Source of the DNA: VYFG01 sp022827325
GTDB taxonomy: Bacteria; Pseudomonadota; Gammaproteobacteria; Arenicellales; Poriferihabitantaceae
NCBI GenBank assembly: GCA_022827325.1
Contig: JAJDTE010000143.1
Coordinates: 49,346 to 113,345, forward strand
Direction: 5' to 3'
DNA length: 64,000 nucleotides
Part shown: positions 27,280 to 37,624 of the stretch, piece after piece
Position numbering within the stretch: the stretch's first letter is position 1
How the letters are laid out: each line of letters opens with the position of its first letter
The notes under the pieces: model-generated
The model's database searches: none
Told to the model about the DNA's origin: nothing
The model's input: only the letters and a program-made list of their open reading frames with translations
Program-made: the position numbers and the translations under genes

Positions 27280-27912
27280 ATGATCCGCCCCGACGATACC
27301 GCGCTCATTGTAGTGGATGTACAGAATGATTTTTGCACCGGCGGCGCTCTTGCCGTGGCCGGCGGCGAGCAGGTGGTGCCCGTCATCAACGGCATTATGC
27401 CCGAATTCGGCACGGTGGTGTTCACCCAGGACTGGCACCCCGCCGAACATGTCAGCTTCGCCGCCAACCATGCCGGCGCGGAGCCGTTCACGAGCATCCG
27501 GCTGGATTACGGCGAGCAGACGCTGTGGCCGGTGCACTGCGTCCAGGGCAGCCGGGGGGCCGCGTTCCATCCCGACCTGGACGACAGCTGCGCCCAGATG
27601 GTGGTCCGCAAGGGGTTCCGTCCCGGGATCGACAGCTACTCGGCGTTTTTCGAGAACGACCGTGAGACCGTGACCGGACTGCGGGGTTACCTGGACAGCC
27701 GGGGAATCCGCAGGCTGGTGCTCGGGGGCCTTGCGACGGATTTCTGCGTGGCCTGGTCCGCCGTCGACGCCGCCTCGCTCGGGTTCGATGTCACGGTGGT
27801 GCTGGAAGCCTGCCGCGCCATCGACCTGGACGGATCCCTGGCCGCCCAGGTGGACGTGATGCGGTCGGCGGGCGTCAGCGTTGTCGAGGCCCTTCCGGCC
27901 GGACCGGCATGA
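27280..27912 (+). CDS. pncA: Nicotinamidase
   Basis: The 210-residue isochorismatase-fold hydrolase converts nicotinamide to nicotinate for NAD salvage. It carries VDVQNDFC with the catalytic Asp near residue 10, the metal-site pattern DWHPAEHVSF, WPVHCVQG, the catalytic Lys in VVRKGF, and the nucleophile in GGLATDFCVAWSA. The ATG at 27280 fits the conserved N-terminus; the frame stays open far upstream only because it is antisense to the membrane protein gene. Its stop overlaps the next start by 4 bp. Confidence 0.92.
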   Translation: MIRPDDTALIVVDVQNDFCTGGALAVAGGEQVVPVINGIMPEFGTVVFTQDWHPAEHVSFAANHAGAEPFTSIRLDYGEQTLWPVHCVQGSRGAAFHPDLDDSCAQMVVRKGFRPGIDSYSAFFENDRETVTGLRGYLDSRGIRRLVLGGLATDFCVAWSAVDAASLGFDVTVVLEACRAIDLDGSLAAQVDVMRSAGVSVVEALPAGPA

Positions 27913-28619
27913 AATTCCTCGTCTTCCAGCACATCGCCTGCGAGCATCCGGGAATCTTCCGCGACCTCATGCGGGAGGCGGGGGTCGCCTGGGACACCGT
28001 GGAACTGGATGCCGGCGGGGACATTCCCGGTCTCGACGGCTATGACGCCCTGCTGGTGATGGGCGGGCCCATGGATGTCTGGCAGGTATCGGAGCACCCC
28101 TGGCTCGAGCCGGAAATGGCGGCGATCCGGGAATGGGTGGGCGCCGACCGGCCCTACCTGGGCTTCTGCCTGGGCCACCAGCTGCTGGCCGCCGCCATGG
28201 GCGGCGAGGTGGGCCCCGCGGCGACGCCGGAGATCGGCGTGATGCCCGTGGAGCTGACCGGGCCGGGCCGGGAGCACTGGTTCTTCCGGAATTGCCGGCG
28301 CCGGATCATGTCCCTGCAGTGGCATTCCGCGGAAGTGGCCGCCCCGCCCCCCGGTGCCGTCATCCTGGCGCGCTCGGACGCCTGCCCGGTCAATGCCATG
28401 GCCCTGGGGGAGCGCGCGGCGTCGGTGCAGTTCCACATCGAGATCACGGATACCACCGTGGCGGAATGGGGCGAGGTGCCGGAATACGCTACCGCCCTGG
28501 AAAAGGCCTGTGGCCGGGGGGCGCTCCAGCACATGCAGTCCGAGGCGGACCGGCACCGGGAGGACTTCCAGTCGAACTCCCGGGCATTGTTCGAAAACTT
28601 CCTCGGGCGGATCCACTGA
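27909..28619 (+). CDS. Class I glutamine amidotransferase-like protein
   Basis: The 236-residue protein has the class I amidotransferase fold: MGGPMDVWQVSEHPWL, nucleophile Cys in LGFCLGHQLLAAAMGG, and the His-Glu end of the triad in VQFHIEITD. Stand-alone members of this GMP-synthase-like family are mostly of unknown substrate, and some act on gamma-glutamyl compounds. It overlaps pncA by 4 bp, pointing to translational coupling and possibly a shared role in amide hydrolysis. Confidence 0.82.
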   Translation: MKFLVFQHIACEHPGIFRDLMREAGVAWDTVELDAGGDIPGLDGYDALLVMGGPMDVWQVSEHPWLEPEMAAIREWVGADRPYLGFCLGHQLLAAAMGGEVGPAATPEIGVMPVELTGPGREHWFFRNCRRRIMSLQWHSAEVAAPPPGAVILARSDACPVNAMALGERAASVQFHIEITDTTVAEWGEVPEYATALEKACGRGALQHMQSEADRHREDFQSNSRALFENFLGRIH

Positions 28620-28635
28620 ATCCGCCCGCATCGCA

Positions 28636-29330
28636 CTACACGCCGAGGTAGCGCCGGAGCAGTCCGGGGTCCGCCTCCACCTCGGCGCGCCTGGCGTCCA
28701 GCCGGAGCACGCCGGTTTCGAGAAACGCCACCCGGTCCGCCACGGGCATGACCGTGTCCACCCGCTGTTCCACCAGCAGCACGGCCACGCCGCCGTCCCG
28801 GAGCCTGACGATCACGTCGCGGATGCCGGCGACCATCGACGGCATCAGGCCCTCGGTCGGCTCATCGAGCAGCAGGACCGTGGGCTTGAGGCACAAGGCC
28901 CTGGCCATGGCCAGCATCTGCTGCTCGCCGCCGCTCAGGGTGCCGGCCACCTGGTGCAGCCTGTCCGCCAGCGGCGGGAAGAATTCCAGGGCCTCGTGCA
29001 TGGCCGCCCGGTCCCGGCGGGTGGCCATGATGCCGATTTCCAGGTTTTCCGTCACGGTGAGTTCCGCGAAGAGACGCCGGCCCTGGGGCACGTAGCCGAT
29101 CCCCCGCCGGGGGATCTCGTGGGGCTTGAGGCCGCCGATGGGCCGGCCTTCCAGGAGGAAATCGCCCTCGCGGCGCACCTGACCCATGATGGCCCGCAGC
29201 AGCGTGGTCTTGCCGGCGCCGTTGCGGCCGAGCAGGCACAGGATCTCGCCGCCGGCCACCGCGAGGTCCACGTCCCGGAGCACCCGGATGCTGCCGTAGT
29301 AGCCGTTGACTCTCTTGAGCGTCAGGCGCA

Positions 29331-29331
<1 letters not shown>
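28636..29331 (-). CDS. livF: LIV-type ABC transporter ATPase (LivF-like)
   Basis: The 231-residue ATPase has Walker A LLGRNGAGKTTLLRA, signature LSGGEQQMLAMARAL and Walker B VLLLDEPTEGLMPSM, plus the VPQGRRLFAELTVTENL segment characteristic of LivF/UrtE. It is the last gene of the importer operon and overlaps livG by one base (TGATG). It powers uptake of an amino acid, urea or related compound. Confidence 0.9.
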
Positions 29332-30043
<712 letters not shown>

Positions 30044-30047
<4 letters not shown>

Positions 30048-31000
30048 GGCAGCCACCCGAGCCAGCGCTCCCGGACGTACCCGAGCGCTCCCCGGGGAAA
30101 GAACAGCACCAGGAACAGCAGCACCACGCCGGTGACCAGCAGATAGGCGGTGGTGTGTTCGCTGGCGAGATCCACCAGGTAGAACATGAAGAAGGTTCCC
30201 ACGATGGGCCCCGCCACCGTGCCGGCGCCGCCGAGGAGGGTGTAGAGCAGCGGGTCGATGGAGTACTGGATGGCGGCGAAGGAGGACCCGATGTAGGCGA
30301 ACATCAGGGCATAGGCCGCCCCGGCCATGGCGGACAGCGTGCCCGACAGCGTCAGCGCCTGGAGCTTGAAGATGAAGGTGTTGTAGCCCAGCATCCTGGA
30401 CCGGTCCTCGTTCTCCCGGATGGCGATGAGCGCACGGCCGAAGCGCCCCCGCACCACCAGGAGCACGCAGGCCATGGTCAGCGCCAGCAGCGCGAGCGCC
30501 AGGTTGTAGCGGGTCGACGGGTCCGTCAGCAGCCATTGCCTGCCGAGGAGTTCGAAGCTGCGCGCCGCGGCGGGCATCACCAGGCCCTCGTCACCCCGGG
30601 TCCAGGTGGTGAAGTACACCGTCGCGAGGTAGACCACCTGGGAGATCATCAGGGTCACGATCATGAACGCGACGCCGGTGGTCCGAAGCGCCAGGAGGCC
30701 CACCACCAGGGAAAGACCGGCGCCGCACAGCACCCCGAACAGCATGGCCGCGGGCACCGGCCAGGCGAGGTGGTAGGCGGTGAGCCCGGCGCCGTACATG
30801 CCCGCGGCGAAGAACATGGCGTGTCCCAGGCTGAGCAGGCCGGTGTATCCGAAAAGCAGGTTGAAGCCCATGGCGAAAATTGCCAGCAGCAGGACCCGGG
30901 TCACCGCCAGGTGGTGGTATTCCGGCAGCACGAACTGCAGGCCGAACAGCGCCGCCAGGATGGCGCCGTGGAGCAGCAGCGACTTTCGCCAGGCGGACAT
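30044..31000 (-). CDS. livM: LIV-type ABC transporter permease (LivM-like)
   Basis: The 318-residue membrane protein has about 8-9 hydrophobic segments with the LivM features LFGYTGLLSLGHAMFFAAGMYG near residue 48 and LLGGAGTVAGPIVGTFFMFYL near 250; RENEDRSRMLGYN is the coupling loop. It pairs with LivH to form the channel. It starts 2 bp after livH. Confidence 0.9.
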
Positions 31001-31002
31001 CG

Positions 31003-31887
31003 TCAGGCCCTGGCCCGGATGCCGAACAGGCCCTGGGGCCGGAACACCAGCACCAGGGCGACGGCCAGGGTGGAGATCATTTTCGCCAGCGTGGGGGAAA
31101 AGAACACCGAGATGATGCCGTCGCTCAGCCCGATCAGGAGCGCCGCCACCAGCGTTCCCCGGATGCTGCCGAGTCCGCCGATGATGACCACGATGAAGGA
31201 CAGGAGCAGCGGGTCGATGCCCATCAGGTAGTGCGCCTGCCGGACCGGCACCACCAGCACCGCCCCCGCCGCCGCCAGGGCGGCGCCCAGGGCGAACACC
31301 ATGGCGTAGACCTGGCCCACGGCGATGCCGAAATTCTCCGCGGTCTCACGGTCGAACCGCGTCGCCCGCATGATCAGGCCAAGGCGCGTGCGGGCGATGA
31401 GGAACCAGGTGGCCAGGAGCAGGACCAGGGCGGCGGCGATGACGCAGAGCTTGTAGCCGGAATACCCGAACCAGGGAAATTCCACGCGGAAGTAGAAGGG
31501 CGGGTTCACGGCCCGGGCATCGGGGCCGAAGGTCAGCAGCGTGGTCTGCTGGATGATGTAGAGCATGCCGATCGTGGCGACGATGGTTGCCTCGGGATCG
31601 TAGGACACCCGCTTCAGCACCAGCCGCTCCCCCGCCCAGGCGATGGCCCCCACCAGGAGCGGCGCCAGCACGAGGGCCAGGGCGAATCCCAGGGCCGGGT
31701 GTCCGCCGGCCCAGGTGGCCACCCACCAGGCCATGACCGCGCCGAGCATGAAGAACTCGCCGTGGGCGACATTGACCACCCGCATGACGCCGAACACCAG
31801 CGACAGCCCCAGGGCGGTGAGGCAGAGCACCGCGGCCTGCACCAGCCCTTCCAGGGTGGCGAGAAGGAAGAACGGACCGAAATCCAT
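31003..31887 (-). CDS. livH: LIV-type ABC transporter permease (LivH-like)
   Basis: The 294-residue membrane protein begins in the manner of LivH (GLVQAAVLCLTALGLSLVFGVMRVVNVAHGEFFMLGA) and has the coupling motif MRATRFDRETAENFGI and the end VVIIGGLGSIRGTLVAALLIGL. It forms the second half of the importer channel. It lies between the binding protein (87 bp away) and livM. Confidence 0.9.
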   Translation of the reverse strand: MDFGPFFLLATLEGLVQAAVLCLTALGLSLVFGVMRVVNVAHGEFFMLGAVMAWWVATWAGGHPALGFALALVLAPLLVGAIAWAGERLVLKRVSYDPEATIVATIGMLYIIQQTTLLTFGPDARAVNPPFYFRVEFPWFGYSGYKLCVIAAALVLLLATWFLIARTRLGLIMRATRFDRETAENFGIAVGQVYAMVFALGAALAAAGAVLVVPVRQAHYLMGIDPLLLSFIVVIIGGLGSIRGTLVAALLIGLSDGIISVFFSPTLAKMISTLAVALVLVFRPQGLFGIRARA

Positions 31888-31974
31888 GCCTCAGGGGGAA
31901 GCGGGCGGCGGTGGCAGCGGTGATCGGGGCAATGCCGGCCAGCCGGACATTGCCCCGATGAGTCGGTCCCAGCG

Positions 31975-33279
31975 TTACAGCGGCATGGTGGTGTAGTCCG
32001 CCTCGGCCTCGTAGCGCCCGTCTTCGATCGAGGTCCTGTGGACCACGTTCAGCCGGCCGTCCTCCACCTTCGAGATGGACTGGTGGCCGAAGCACTGGTG
32101 GATGCGGGCGTCGAACACCTTGCTGCCCTGGGGATGGTTCCGCCCCTCCTCGAAGGACTCCATCGCCTCCATGGCCTCGACGAACCGGGCGCGGTCTTCC
32201 GGGCCGCTATAGTCGCAGGCCTCCATGGCCTGCTTGATGATGAACAGGGTCTCCCAGCAGCCGAACATGTGCGCATAGGTGGAGACATCCTTTGGGTCGC
32301 TGATGCTGGCGCCGTTGTCGTCGACGCCGACGGCGGCCCGGTAGAACCGGTCATGCTCCGACTGGTCCGGCTGGGCATAGCGGGGATAGCCCTCCCAGAA
32401 ATAGGTGCCCTCGAGGAACTCGAGCTGGGGGGTCTTCAGGTCCACCGCCTCGAGGGAGTCGATGAAGCCGAAGATCTCCGGCCGCTGGCTGCCGAAATGC
32501 TGCCCCAGCTCCTTGACGAAGGTGAGCACGCCGGGCCCCACCATGACGTGGTACAGCACTTCCGTGTCCCGGGCGATCCGGGGCAGGTGCCGGGTGAAGG
32601 AGGTTTCCGTGGGGGGAATTGCGATCAGTTCCAGCACCTCCCCGCCCTGGGCGGCGATGGCCTGGGAAAAGTAGTCCCGGTGATCGTGGCCGAACGCGTA
32701 GTCCGGGAAGATCATGGTGACCTTCCGGCCGAGATTGGACGCCACCCAGGGGGCCATTGAGATCACCTGGGACCGGACGTCGGTGATGCCGGGCTGGAAC
32801 ACGTACCGGTTGAGCTTTCCCGAGGCCACGTGATAGCCCTCGGACACCACGATGTAGGGAAGCTTGAGTTCCCCCGCCCGGGGCGCGGAGCCGTTCACCA
32901 CATGGGAGAACAGGGTGCCGTAGGCGACGTCCACTTTGTGCTGGGCGGCGAATTTCTCGACGACCTCGGCGCCCCGCTTCGGATCGGTCCCGTCGTCCTC
33001 GACCACCAGCTCCAGGGGCCGGCCGTTGATGCCGCCCTCGTCGTTGATCAGTTTCGCCGCCGCCTGCGCGGTGCGCTCGTACCAGCGCCCGTAGGAGGCG
33101 CCGATGCCCGTGCGGTGGAACTGGGCGCCGATCCGGATGGGGGCGGACTGGGCATGGGCCCTTGGAAACAGCGTGGGCGAGAGACTGGCGGCCACCCCCG
33201 CGCCCGCCGCGGCGCCCAGGGTCCTCAGGGTCTTGCGGCGGCCGGTGTCGGGACTATCTTTGTTTGTGCGATTGGACAT
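31975..33279 (-). CDS. LIV-type substrate-binding protein with Tat-like signal
   Basis: The 434-residue protein starts with a twin-arginine-type signal (GRRKTLRTLG, hydrophobic AAAGAGVAASL, then AHAQ), so export in a folded state is likely. The mature part is a type 1 periplasmic binding protein: IRIGAQFHRTG, LINDEGGINGRPLELVVEDD, VDVAYGTLFSH. It feeds the LivHMGF importer downstream. The start at 33279 has GAGG 9 bp upstream; a GTG 15 bp earlier is less likely. The ligand is not evident; distant UrtA/amide-binding relatives are possible. Confidence 0.88.
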   Translation of the reverse strand: MSNRTNKDSPDTGRRKTLRTLGAAAGAGVAASLSPTLFPRAHAQSAPIRIGAQFHRTGIGASYGRWYERTAQAAAKLINDEGGINGRPLELVVEDDGTDPKRGAEVVEKFAAQHKVDVAYGTLFSHVVNGSAPRAGELKLPYIVVSEGYHVASGKLNRYVFQPGITDVRSQVISMAPWVASNLGRKVTMIFPDYAFGHDHRDYFSQAIAAQGGEVLELIAIPPTETSFTRHLPRIARDTEVLYHVMVGPGVLTFVKELGQHFGSQRPEIFGFIDSLEAVDLKTPQLEFLEGTYFWEGYPRYAQPDQSEHDRFYRAAVGVDDNGASISDPKDVSTYAHMFGCWETLFIIKQAMEACDYSGPEDRARFVEAMEAMESFEEGRNHPQGSKVFDARIHQCFGHQSISKVEDGRLNVVHRTSIEDGRYEAEADYTTMPL

Positions 33280-33333
33280 GGGTTGGTACCTCACGGATGG
33301 TTGTGATGCGGCAGCCCGGCAACCCGGGTCGGG

Positions 33334-34167
33334 TCAGGGGCTGCGCGCGAGAATACGTAGACCGCCCAGTTTACCCGAGCAGAAATGACGGTTCACCAGG
33401 TCGTAGAACTCCTCCAGGGCCCGGTAGGTCGGCTCGCCGTGGACGCGCACGTGGCGCGCGCGCCGGCTGCGGTGGTCCGCCAGCCGGCCGGTGGTGAATT
33501 CGGTCCAGTCGTCGGACATGTCGTCGCAGGCCAGGATCTCGAAGCCCGCCGCGGTGAAATCCTCCCGGTAGGTATCGTAATCCGGCAGGTAGGCGGCATA
33601 CATGCCGCTCGCGAGCTCGGCGTGCGCCTCCGGGTCCATGGGGCTGCGGCAGTACATGTCCTCGGCATAGAAAAGCCCGCCCTCCGCCAGGATATCGCGG
33701 GATATCCCGAGCAGCCCGCCGCGGTCCGGGATGTGGAAGATCGCCAGCCAGCTCACGATGGCGTCGAAGCGCCGGTTCCGCCAGTCGAAGGCGAGGAAGT
33801 CGCCGCAGGCATGTTCCACCAGCGCGGACAATCCGCAGCGCGCGATCAGTTCGGCGGCGAGCGCGTCCTGGTCCGGTTGCAGCTCCAGCGCCATTATCCG
33901 GGCGCCGGCGCGGCTGGCGATATGGCGCGCGGGGCCGCCGAGCCCCGAGCCGATCTCCAGCACCCTGGAGCCGGTATCGAGCCCCATGCGCCCGATGGCG
34001 TCGTCCACGGCGCGGGTGCCGTGATAGTGCAGCTGGTCGAACGCGCTGATCTCTCCGGCGCTGATCGGGTCGGCCGCGCCCTTGCCGAGTTCGGCGAGTT
34101 CATTGTGGATGCGCCCTATGTGGGTATAGAGCTTCATCGACTTGATCCTGCTGGCGTGATCGGTCAT
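33334..34167 (-). CDS. SAM-dependent methyltransferase
   Basis: The 277-residue protein has a class I methyltransferase core: motif I VLEIGSGLGGPARHIA near residue 72, an acidic residue in ALELQPDQ, the GDFLAFDW region and post-I WLAIFHIPDR. The HYHGTRAVDDA lead-in and the overall layout resemble sarcosine/dimethylglycine or other small-molecule N-methyltransferases. The start at 34167 was chosen because the longer open frame upstream is not protein-like and runs through the divergent gene. Substrate unknown. Confidence 0.82.
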   Translation of the reverse strand: MTDHASRIKSMKLYTHIGRIHNELAELGKGAADPISAGEISAFDQLHYHGTRAVDDAIGRMGLDTGSRVLEIGSGLGGPARHIASRAGARIMALELQPDQDALAAELIARCGLSALVEHACGDFLAFDWRNRRFDAIVSWLAIFHIPDRGGLLGISRDILAEGGLFYAEDMYCRSPMDPEAHAELASGMYAAYLPDYDTYREDFTAAGFEILACDDMSDDWTEFTTGRLADHRSRRARHVRVHGEPTYRALEEFYDLVNRHFCSGKLGGLRILARSP

Positions 34168-34296
34168 GGGAGCGCGAGGGTAGCCCCGAAAGTATACCCA
34201 ATGACATGCCGGGCGGCACGACGGGACCGTCACCCGGGGTGGGTCGCGGGTCCCGGGTCGGGTATATTGGCATCCGGGTTCCCAGGATCGTGACAG

Positions 34297-34809
34297 TTGT
34301 CCGGCAGCACCTTCCGGCGATACGGCGGCATCATCGTGACCCTGCTGTTCATCGGCGGGATGACGTACATTTTCAGCTGGCTGCTGGACCAGCAGCAGAA
34401 CCCCAACCGGGCCAACCTCACCCGGGTGCTGGAAGGCGGGGAGCGCGAGGTGGTGCTGAAGCAGAACCGGGCGGGACATTACGTTGCCAGCGGCGAGATC
34501 AACGGCCGCCCGGTGCGCTTCTTCCTGGACACCGGCGCCACCCTCGTCAGCATACCGGGGGCGGTTGCCGATGCCATCGGCCTTGCCAGGGGGCCGGCGT
34601 TGACGGCGAGGACCGCCAATGGCGATGTCACCGTCTATGCCACCCGCCTGGAGCGGGTCCGGCTCGGGCACATCGAGATGGGCAATGTCCCCGCCAGCAT
34701 CAATCCCGGCATGGGCGGGCAGGAAATCCTGCTCGGCATGAGCTTCCTCGGCGAACTGGAACTGGTGCAAAGGGGGGAGGAGCTTCGCCTGCGGGTTCCG
34801 CGGCCCTGA
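34297..34809 (+). CDS. Retropepsin-like aspartic protease, membrane-anchored
   Basis: The 170-residue protein has one N-terminal membrane segment (IIVTLLFIGGMTYIFSWLL) and a single-domain aspartic protease fold with FFLDTGATLVSIP (catalytic D-T-G near residue 78) and a hydrophobic ILLGMSFLGELEL end that forms the psi loop. This matches the bacterial clan AA family typified by TIGR02281. It should work as a dimer in the periplasm. The start is TTG at 34297. No target is known. Confidence 0.85.
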   Translation: MSGSTFRRYGGIIVTLLFIGGMTYIFSWLLDQQQNPNRANLTRVLEGGEREVVLKQNRAGHYVASGEINGRPVRFFLDTGATLVSIPGAVADAIGLARGPALTARTANGDVTVYATRLERVRLGHIEMGNVPASINPGMGGQEILLGMSFLGELELVQRGEELRLRVPRP

Positions 34810-34906
34810 TCCCCGCGGCTGGTTCGCGTATACTCTCTTGCGGGTATCCCGGCCCGGCGCGGGTTCCGTAACCGCCGGACCCGGGCGGAAACCGTCACAG
34901 ATCATC

Positions 34907-35218
34907 ATGGACTACCAACGCATCGACCAGGCGGGCGCCCTGGAAATGATCCGCAATGAAAACGCCGTCGTCGTTGACATCCGCGACCCGGCCTCCTTCC
35001 GCTCGGGGCATATCGCCGGGGCGCTGCACCTGGACAACCGGAACGTGGCGGAGTTTATCGCCACCGCCGACCGTGCAGGCCCGGTCATCGTCTGCTGCTA
35101 TCATGGCAATACCAGCCAGGACGCCGCACGATTTCTCGCCGCGCAGGGTTTCGAGCGCTGTTACAGCCTGGACGGAGGGTTCAAGGGCTGGCGCCTGTCG
35201 GGAAACCCCGAGGAATGA
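34907..35218 (+). CDS. glpE: Thiosulfate sulfurtransferase GlpE
   Basis: The 103-residue single-domain rhodanese has the active-site loop VIVCCYHGNTSQDAA, Cys64 being the nucleophile, and DIRDPASFRSGHIAGALHL near the N-terminus. The CYHGxxS loop and length match GlpE, which moves sulfane sulfur from thiosulfate to cyanide or thioredoxin. The start at 34907 is the conserved MDYQRI. Confidence 0.93.
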   Translation: MDYQRIDQAGALEMIRNENAVVVDIRDPASFRSGHIAGALHLDNRNVAEFIATADRAGPVIVCCYHGNTSQDAARFLAAQGFERCYSLDGGFKGWRLSGNPEE

Positions 35219-35344
35219 TTCAGCGGCGCCGATCGGGGAATTCCCGGAGCACGCCCCGGCGGAGGCTCAACTATAGCGAAAGAGAATTGGGCCTTGATGG
35301 ATGAAGAGTTATACGAGGTGCCGACTTCTGCATCCGTGACCTGC

Positions 35345-35360
35345 CCGCCATGAATGGCGG
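35345..35360. repeat. Perfect 7-bp-arm inverted repeat in the glpE-VOC spacer
   Basis: CCGCCAT, two bases, ATGGCGG form a compact hairpin 126 bp after glpE, followed by a short pyrimidine-rich stretch without a proper T run. It may be a weak bidirectional terminator between two convergent genes; the rest of 35219-35414 shows nothing. Confidence 0.35.
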
Positions 35361-35414
35361 CGCTTTCGTTTGAAACACTTCCGCTGATTGCCGACGCCTT
35401 GCATGGCGCCGGCG

Positions 35415-35801
35415 TTAGTTTGCGTTTGTGCAATAGGCGCAGATCTTGTTGCCATCCGGATCTCGGGCGTAGGCATAGTAGATCGTGCCGTCGGCGGGGC
35501 GCGGTCCGGGGGCGCCTTCATCCGTGCCGCCGTTTTCCAGTGCCGTACTGTGAAACAGATCGACCGCGGGTCTCGAATCGGCCAGAAAAGCGATCATCGT
35601 GCCGTTGCCGGCTGTCGCCGGTTTTTCGTTGAACGGCTTCGTTACGTAAAATTCGATTCCAGTCGGGTCGGATGCCGGGGCATAGCCGACATAGGCGGGG
35701 TCGCTTTCAGCCTGCACCAGCCCGAGCGGCGCCAGGATGGCGTCGTAGTAGTTCGAGGAACGCTGCAGGTCGCTGACTCCGACCATGGCATATCCGATCA
35801 T
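35415..35801 (-). CDS. VOC-family (glyoxalase/dioxygenase-fold) protein
   Basis: The 128-residue protein has paired beta-alpha-beta-beta-beta modules typical of the vicinal oxygen chelate superfamily: start MIGYAMVGVSDLQRSSNYYDAIL, middle GTMIAFLADSR and end YYAYARDPDGNKICAYC. The first metal ligand His expected after VxD is replaced, so it may not be a classical glyoxalase. It is convergent with glpE and isolated on its strand. Function unknown. Confidence 0.8.
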   Translation of the reverse strand: MIGYAMVGVSDLQRSSNYYDAILAPLGLVQAESDPAYVGYAPASDPTGIEFYVTKPFNEKPATAGNGTMIAFLADSRPAVDLFHSTALENGGTDEGAPGPRPADGTIYYAYARDPDGNKICAYCTNAN

Positions 35802-36159
35802 GTCTGTACCCTCTCAACAGTAGAGCATTGAATTGCGAAACACATGTTTTATTTCCCGGAGAGACTTGGCAAGGCAGCCTTGATCCGAAGAGCAGGACGC
35901 CATGAACAACCACCGCACATACAGCGATTGCGGCTCTTTATAACGATTCCCGGATGTTGAACCTGTCGGCCACTAATCGGAAGAGGGCAGATGAACCGGG
36001 CATGTGGTCTGTCCGAACGGCGGACCCGATGGTCGCATAACTGCCAGAAAAGGCAAACATGCAGGACGGCTGTTGCGGAGATTGCCAGGAAGACACGGCA
36101 AGCCCGGCCCGGTTGCTGTTGCCATGCGCCGGTCGGCCCGCCCGGCGGCCGGGTTCGGG
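35802..36159. other. Intergenic, nothing recognised
   Basis: This 358-bp spacer between the VOC gene start and the pyruvate kinase end contains only short open frames. One at 36059-36163 would encode a Cys-rich 34-mer, but it has no clear ribosome binding site. I see no RNA gene or terminator. Confidence 0.5.
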
Positions 36160-37590
36160 CTAGTCGACGGTGAGCACGCGGATGAGATCGGTACTGCCCG
36201 CCTGGCGCGCGCTGCCCGCGGTCATGATCACGAGGTCCCCCGTGCTGACGTAACCCAGCTCCCGGGCGTTTGCCAGGGCGAATTGGGTGCGGTCGTCGTC
36301 GTCGCCCTGCCCCTGGTACAGCATCCCCAGCACGCCCCAGTTCATGGCCAGGCGCTGCACCACCGGTTTCGAGGAAGTCACGGCCAGGATGGGGCTCTTC
36401 GGCCGGTGCTTGGAGATCAGCCGCGCGGTGAACCCGGTTTCCGTGAGGGCGATGATCGCGGCGGCCTTGAGGTGATTGGCCATGGTGATGGCGGCCTGGG
36501 CCACGGCCTCGGTGACCTCGTTGGACGGGTGGGACTCGATGCGCTGCAGGTAGCCGTATTCATCGAGGCCCGATTCCGCCTCCAGCGCCAGGCTGGCCAT
36601 GGTGTCCACGGATTCCACGGGCCGGGTGCCGGAGGCGGTTTCACCGGAGAGCATCACCGCGGATGAGCCGTCGAAGATGGCGTTGGCGACGTCGTTCACC
36701 TCGGCGCGGGTGGGGCGGGGGTTGCGCTCCATGGAGTCCAGCATCTGGGTGGCGGTGATCACCGGCTTGCCCCGGGATACCGTGGCGCGGATGATCTGCT
36801 TCTGGATCTTCGGGCCTTCGCCCATCTCCAGTTCCACGCCGAGGTCGCCCCGGGCCACCATGATGCCGTTGGCCGCGTCGATGATGTCGATGATGTTGCT
36901 GACACCTTCCCGGTTCTCGATCTTGGCGATGAGGGCGATGTCCACGCCGCGCCGCGTGAACCGCTCCCTGAGGTCCCGGATCTCGCGCCCGCTGCGGATG
37001 AAGGAGGCGGCAAAGTATTCCACCTGGTGGGCGGCGGCGAAATCCACCTCCATCCGGTCGTCGTACTCGATGTCGTCGAGGGCGCTGGTGCTGTCGGGAA
37101 AGTTGACGCCCTTGTTGTGCTTCAGCACGCCCCCGCAGACGATCCGGCAGACCACCGACTCGCCGTCGGTTTCCTCGACGCGAAGCTCGATCTGGCCGTC
37201 GTCCACCAGGATCCGCTCGCCGGCCCGGGCATGCAGGTGCAGCCTGGGGTAGGTGAGGGAGACGCCGGTCTCGTCCCCGGTCCTGCCGTCGCCGTACAGG
37301 CGGAACAGGTCCCCCCGCCGGAGCGTGGCGCCGTCCGCCGCCATCCTGCGGGTCCGGATTTCCCGGCCCCGGTTGTCCACCATGACCGCAACCGTCGTGT
37401 CCGCGCCGTCCGCCGCCTGCCGGATCCGTTCCAGGGTGGCGGTATGGTAGGCGACGTCACCGTGGGACATGTTGAGCCGGGCGACGTTCATGCCGGCCGA
37501 TATCATGCGGGTGAGGGTGTCGATGTCGTCGCAGGCGGGACCGATGGTGGCGATGACCTTGGTCTTTCTCAAACGGGCGGCTTGGGGCAT
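36160..37590 (-). CDS. pyk: Pyruvate kinase
   Basis: The 476-residue glycolytic enzyme makes pyruvate and ATP from PEP and ADP. It shows TKVIATIGPACDD, the substrate loop MNVARLNMSHGD, the catalytic Lys region IAKIENREGV, MVARGDLGVE, and TATQMLDSMERNPRPTRAEVNDVANAI with SGETASG. The C-terminal regulatory domain is complete. It is divergent from the Tag-like gene, 34 bp apart, so the promoters overlap. Confidence 0.96.
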   Translation of the reverse strand: MPQAARLRKTKVIATIGPACDDIDTLTRMISAGMNVARLNMSHGDVAYHTATLERIRQAADGADTTVAVMVDNRGREIRTRRMAADGATLRRGDLFRLYGDGRTGDETGVSLTYPRLHLHARAGERILVDDGQIELRVEETDGESVVCRIVCGGVLKHNKGVNFPDSTSALDDIEYDDRMEVDFAAAHQVEYFAASFIRSGREIRDLRERFTRRGVDIALIAKIENREGVSNIIDIIDAANGIMVARGDLGVELEMGEGPKIQKQIIRATVSRGKPVITATQMLDSMERNPRPTRAEVNDVANAIFDGSSAVMLSGETASGTRPVESVDTMASLALEAESGLDEYGYLQRIESHPSNEVTEAVAQAAITMANHLKAAAIIALTETGFTARLISKHRPKSPILAVTSSKPVVQRLAMNWGVLGMLYQGQGDDDDRTQFALANARELGYVSTGDLVIMTAGSARQAGSTDLIRVLTVD

Positions 37591-37624
37591 GATTGGGCGA
37601 TCGGAAACTTCCGTGCGGGATTAT

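Noticed and set aside
36059..36163. Cys-rich 34-residue mini-ORF
   Set aside because: No ribosome binding site, overlaps the pyk stop codon, and the tail is Arg/Pro-rich noise.
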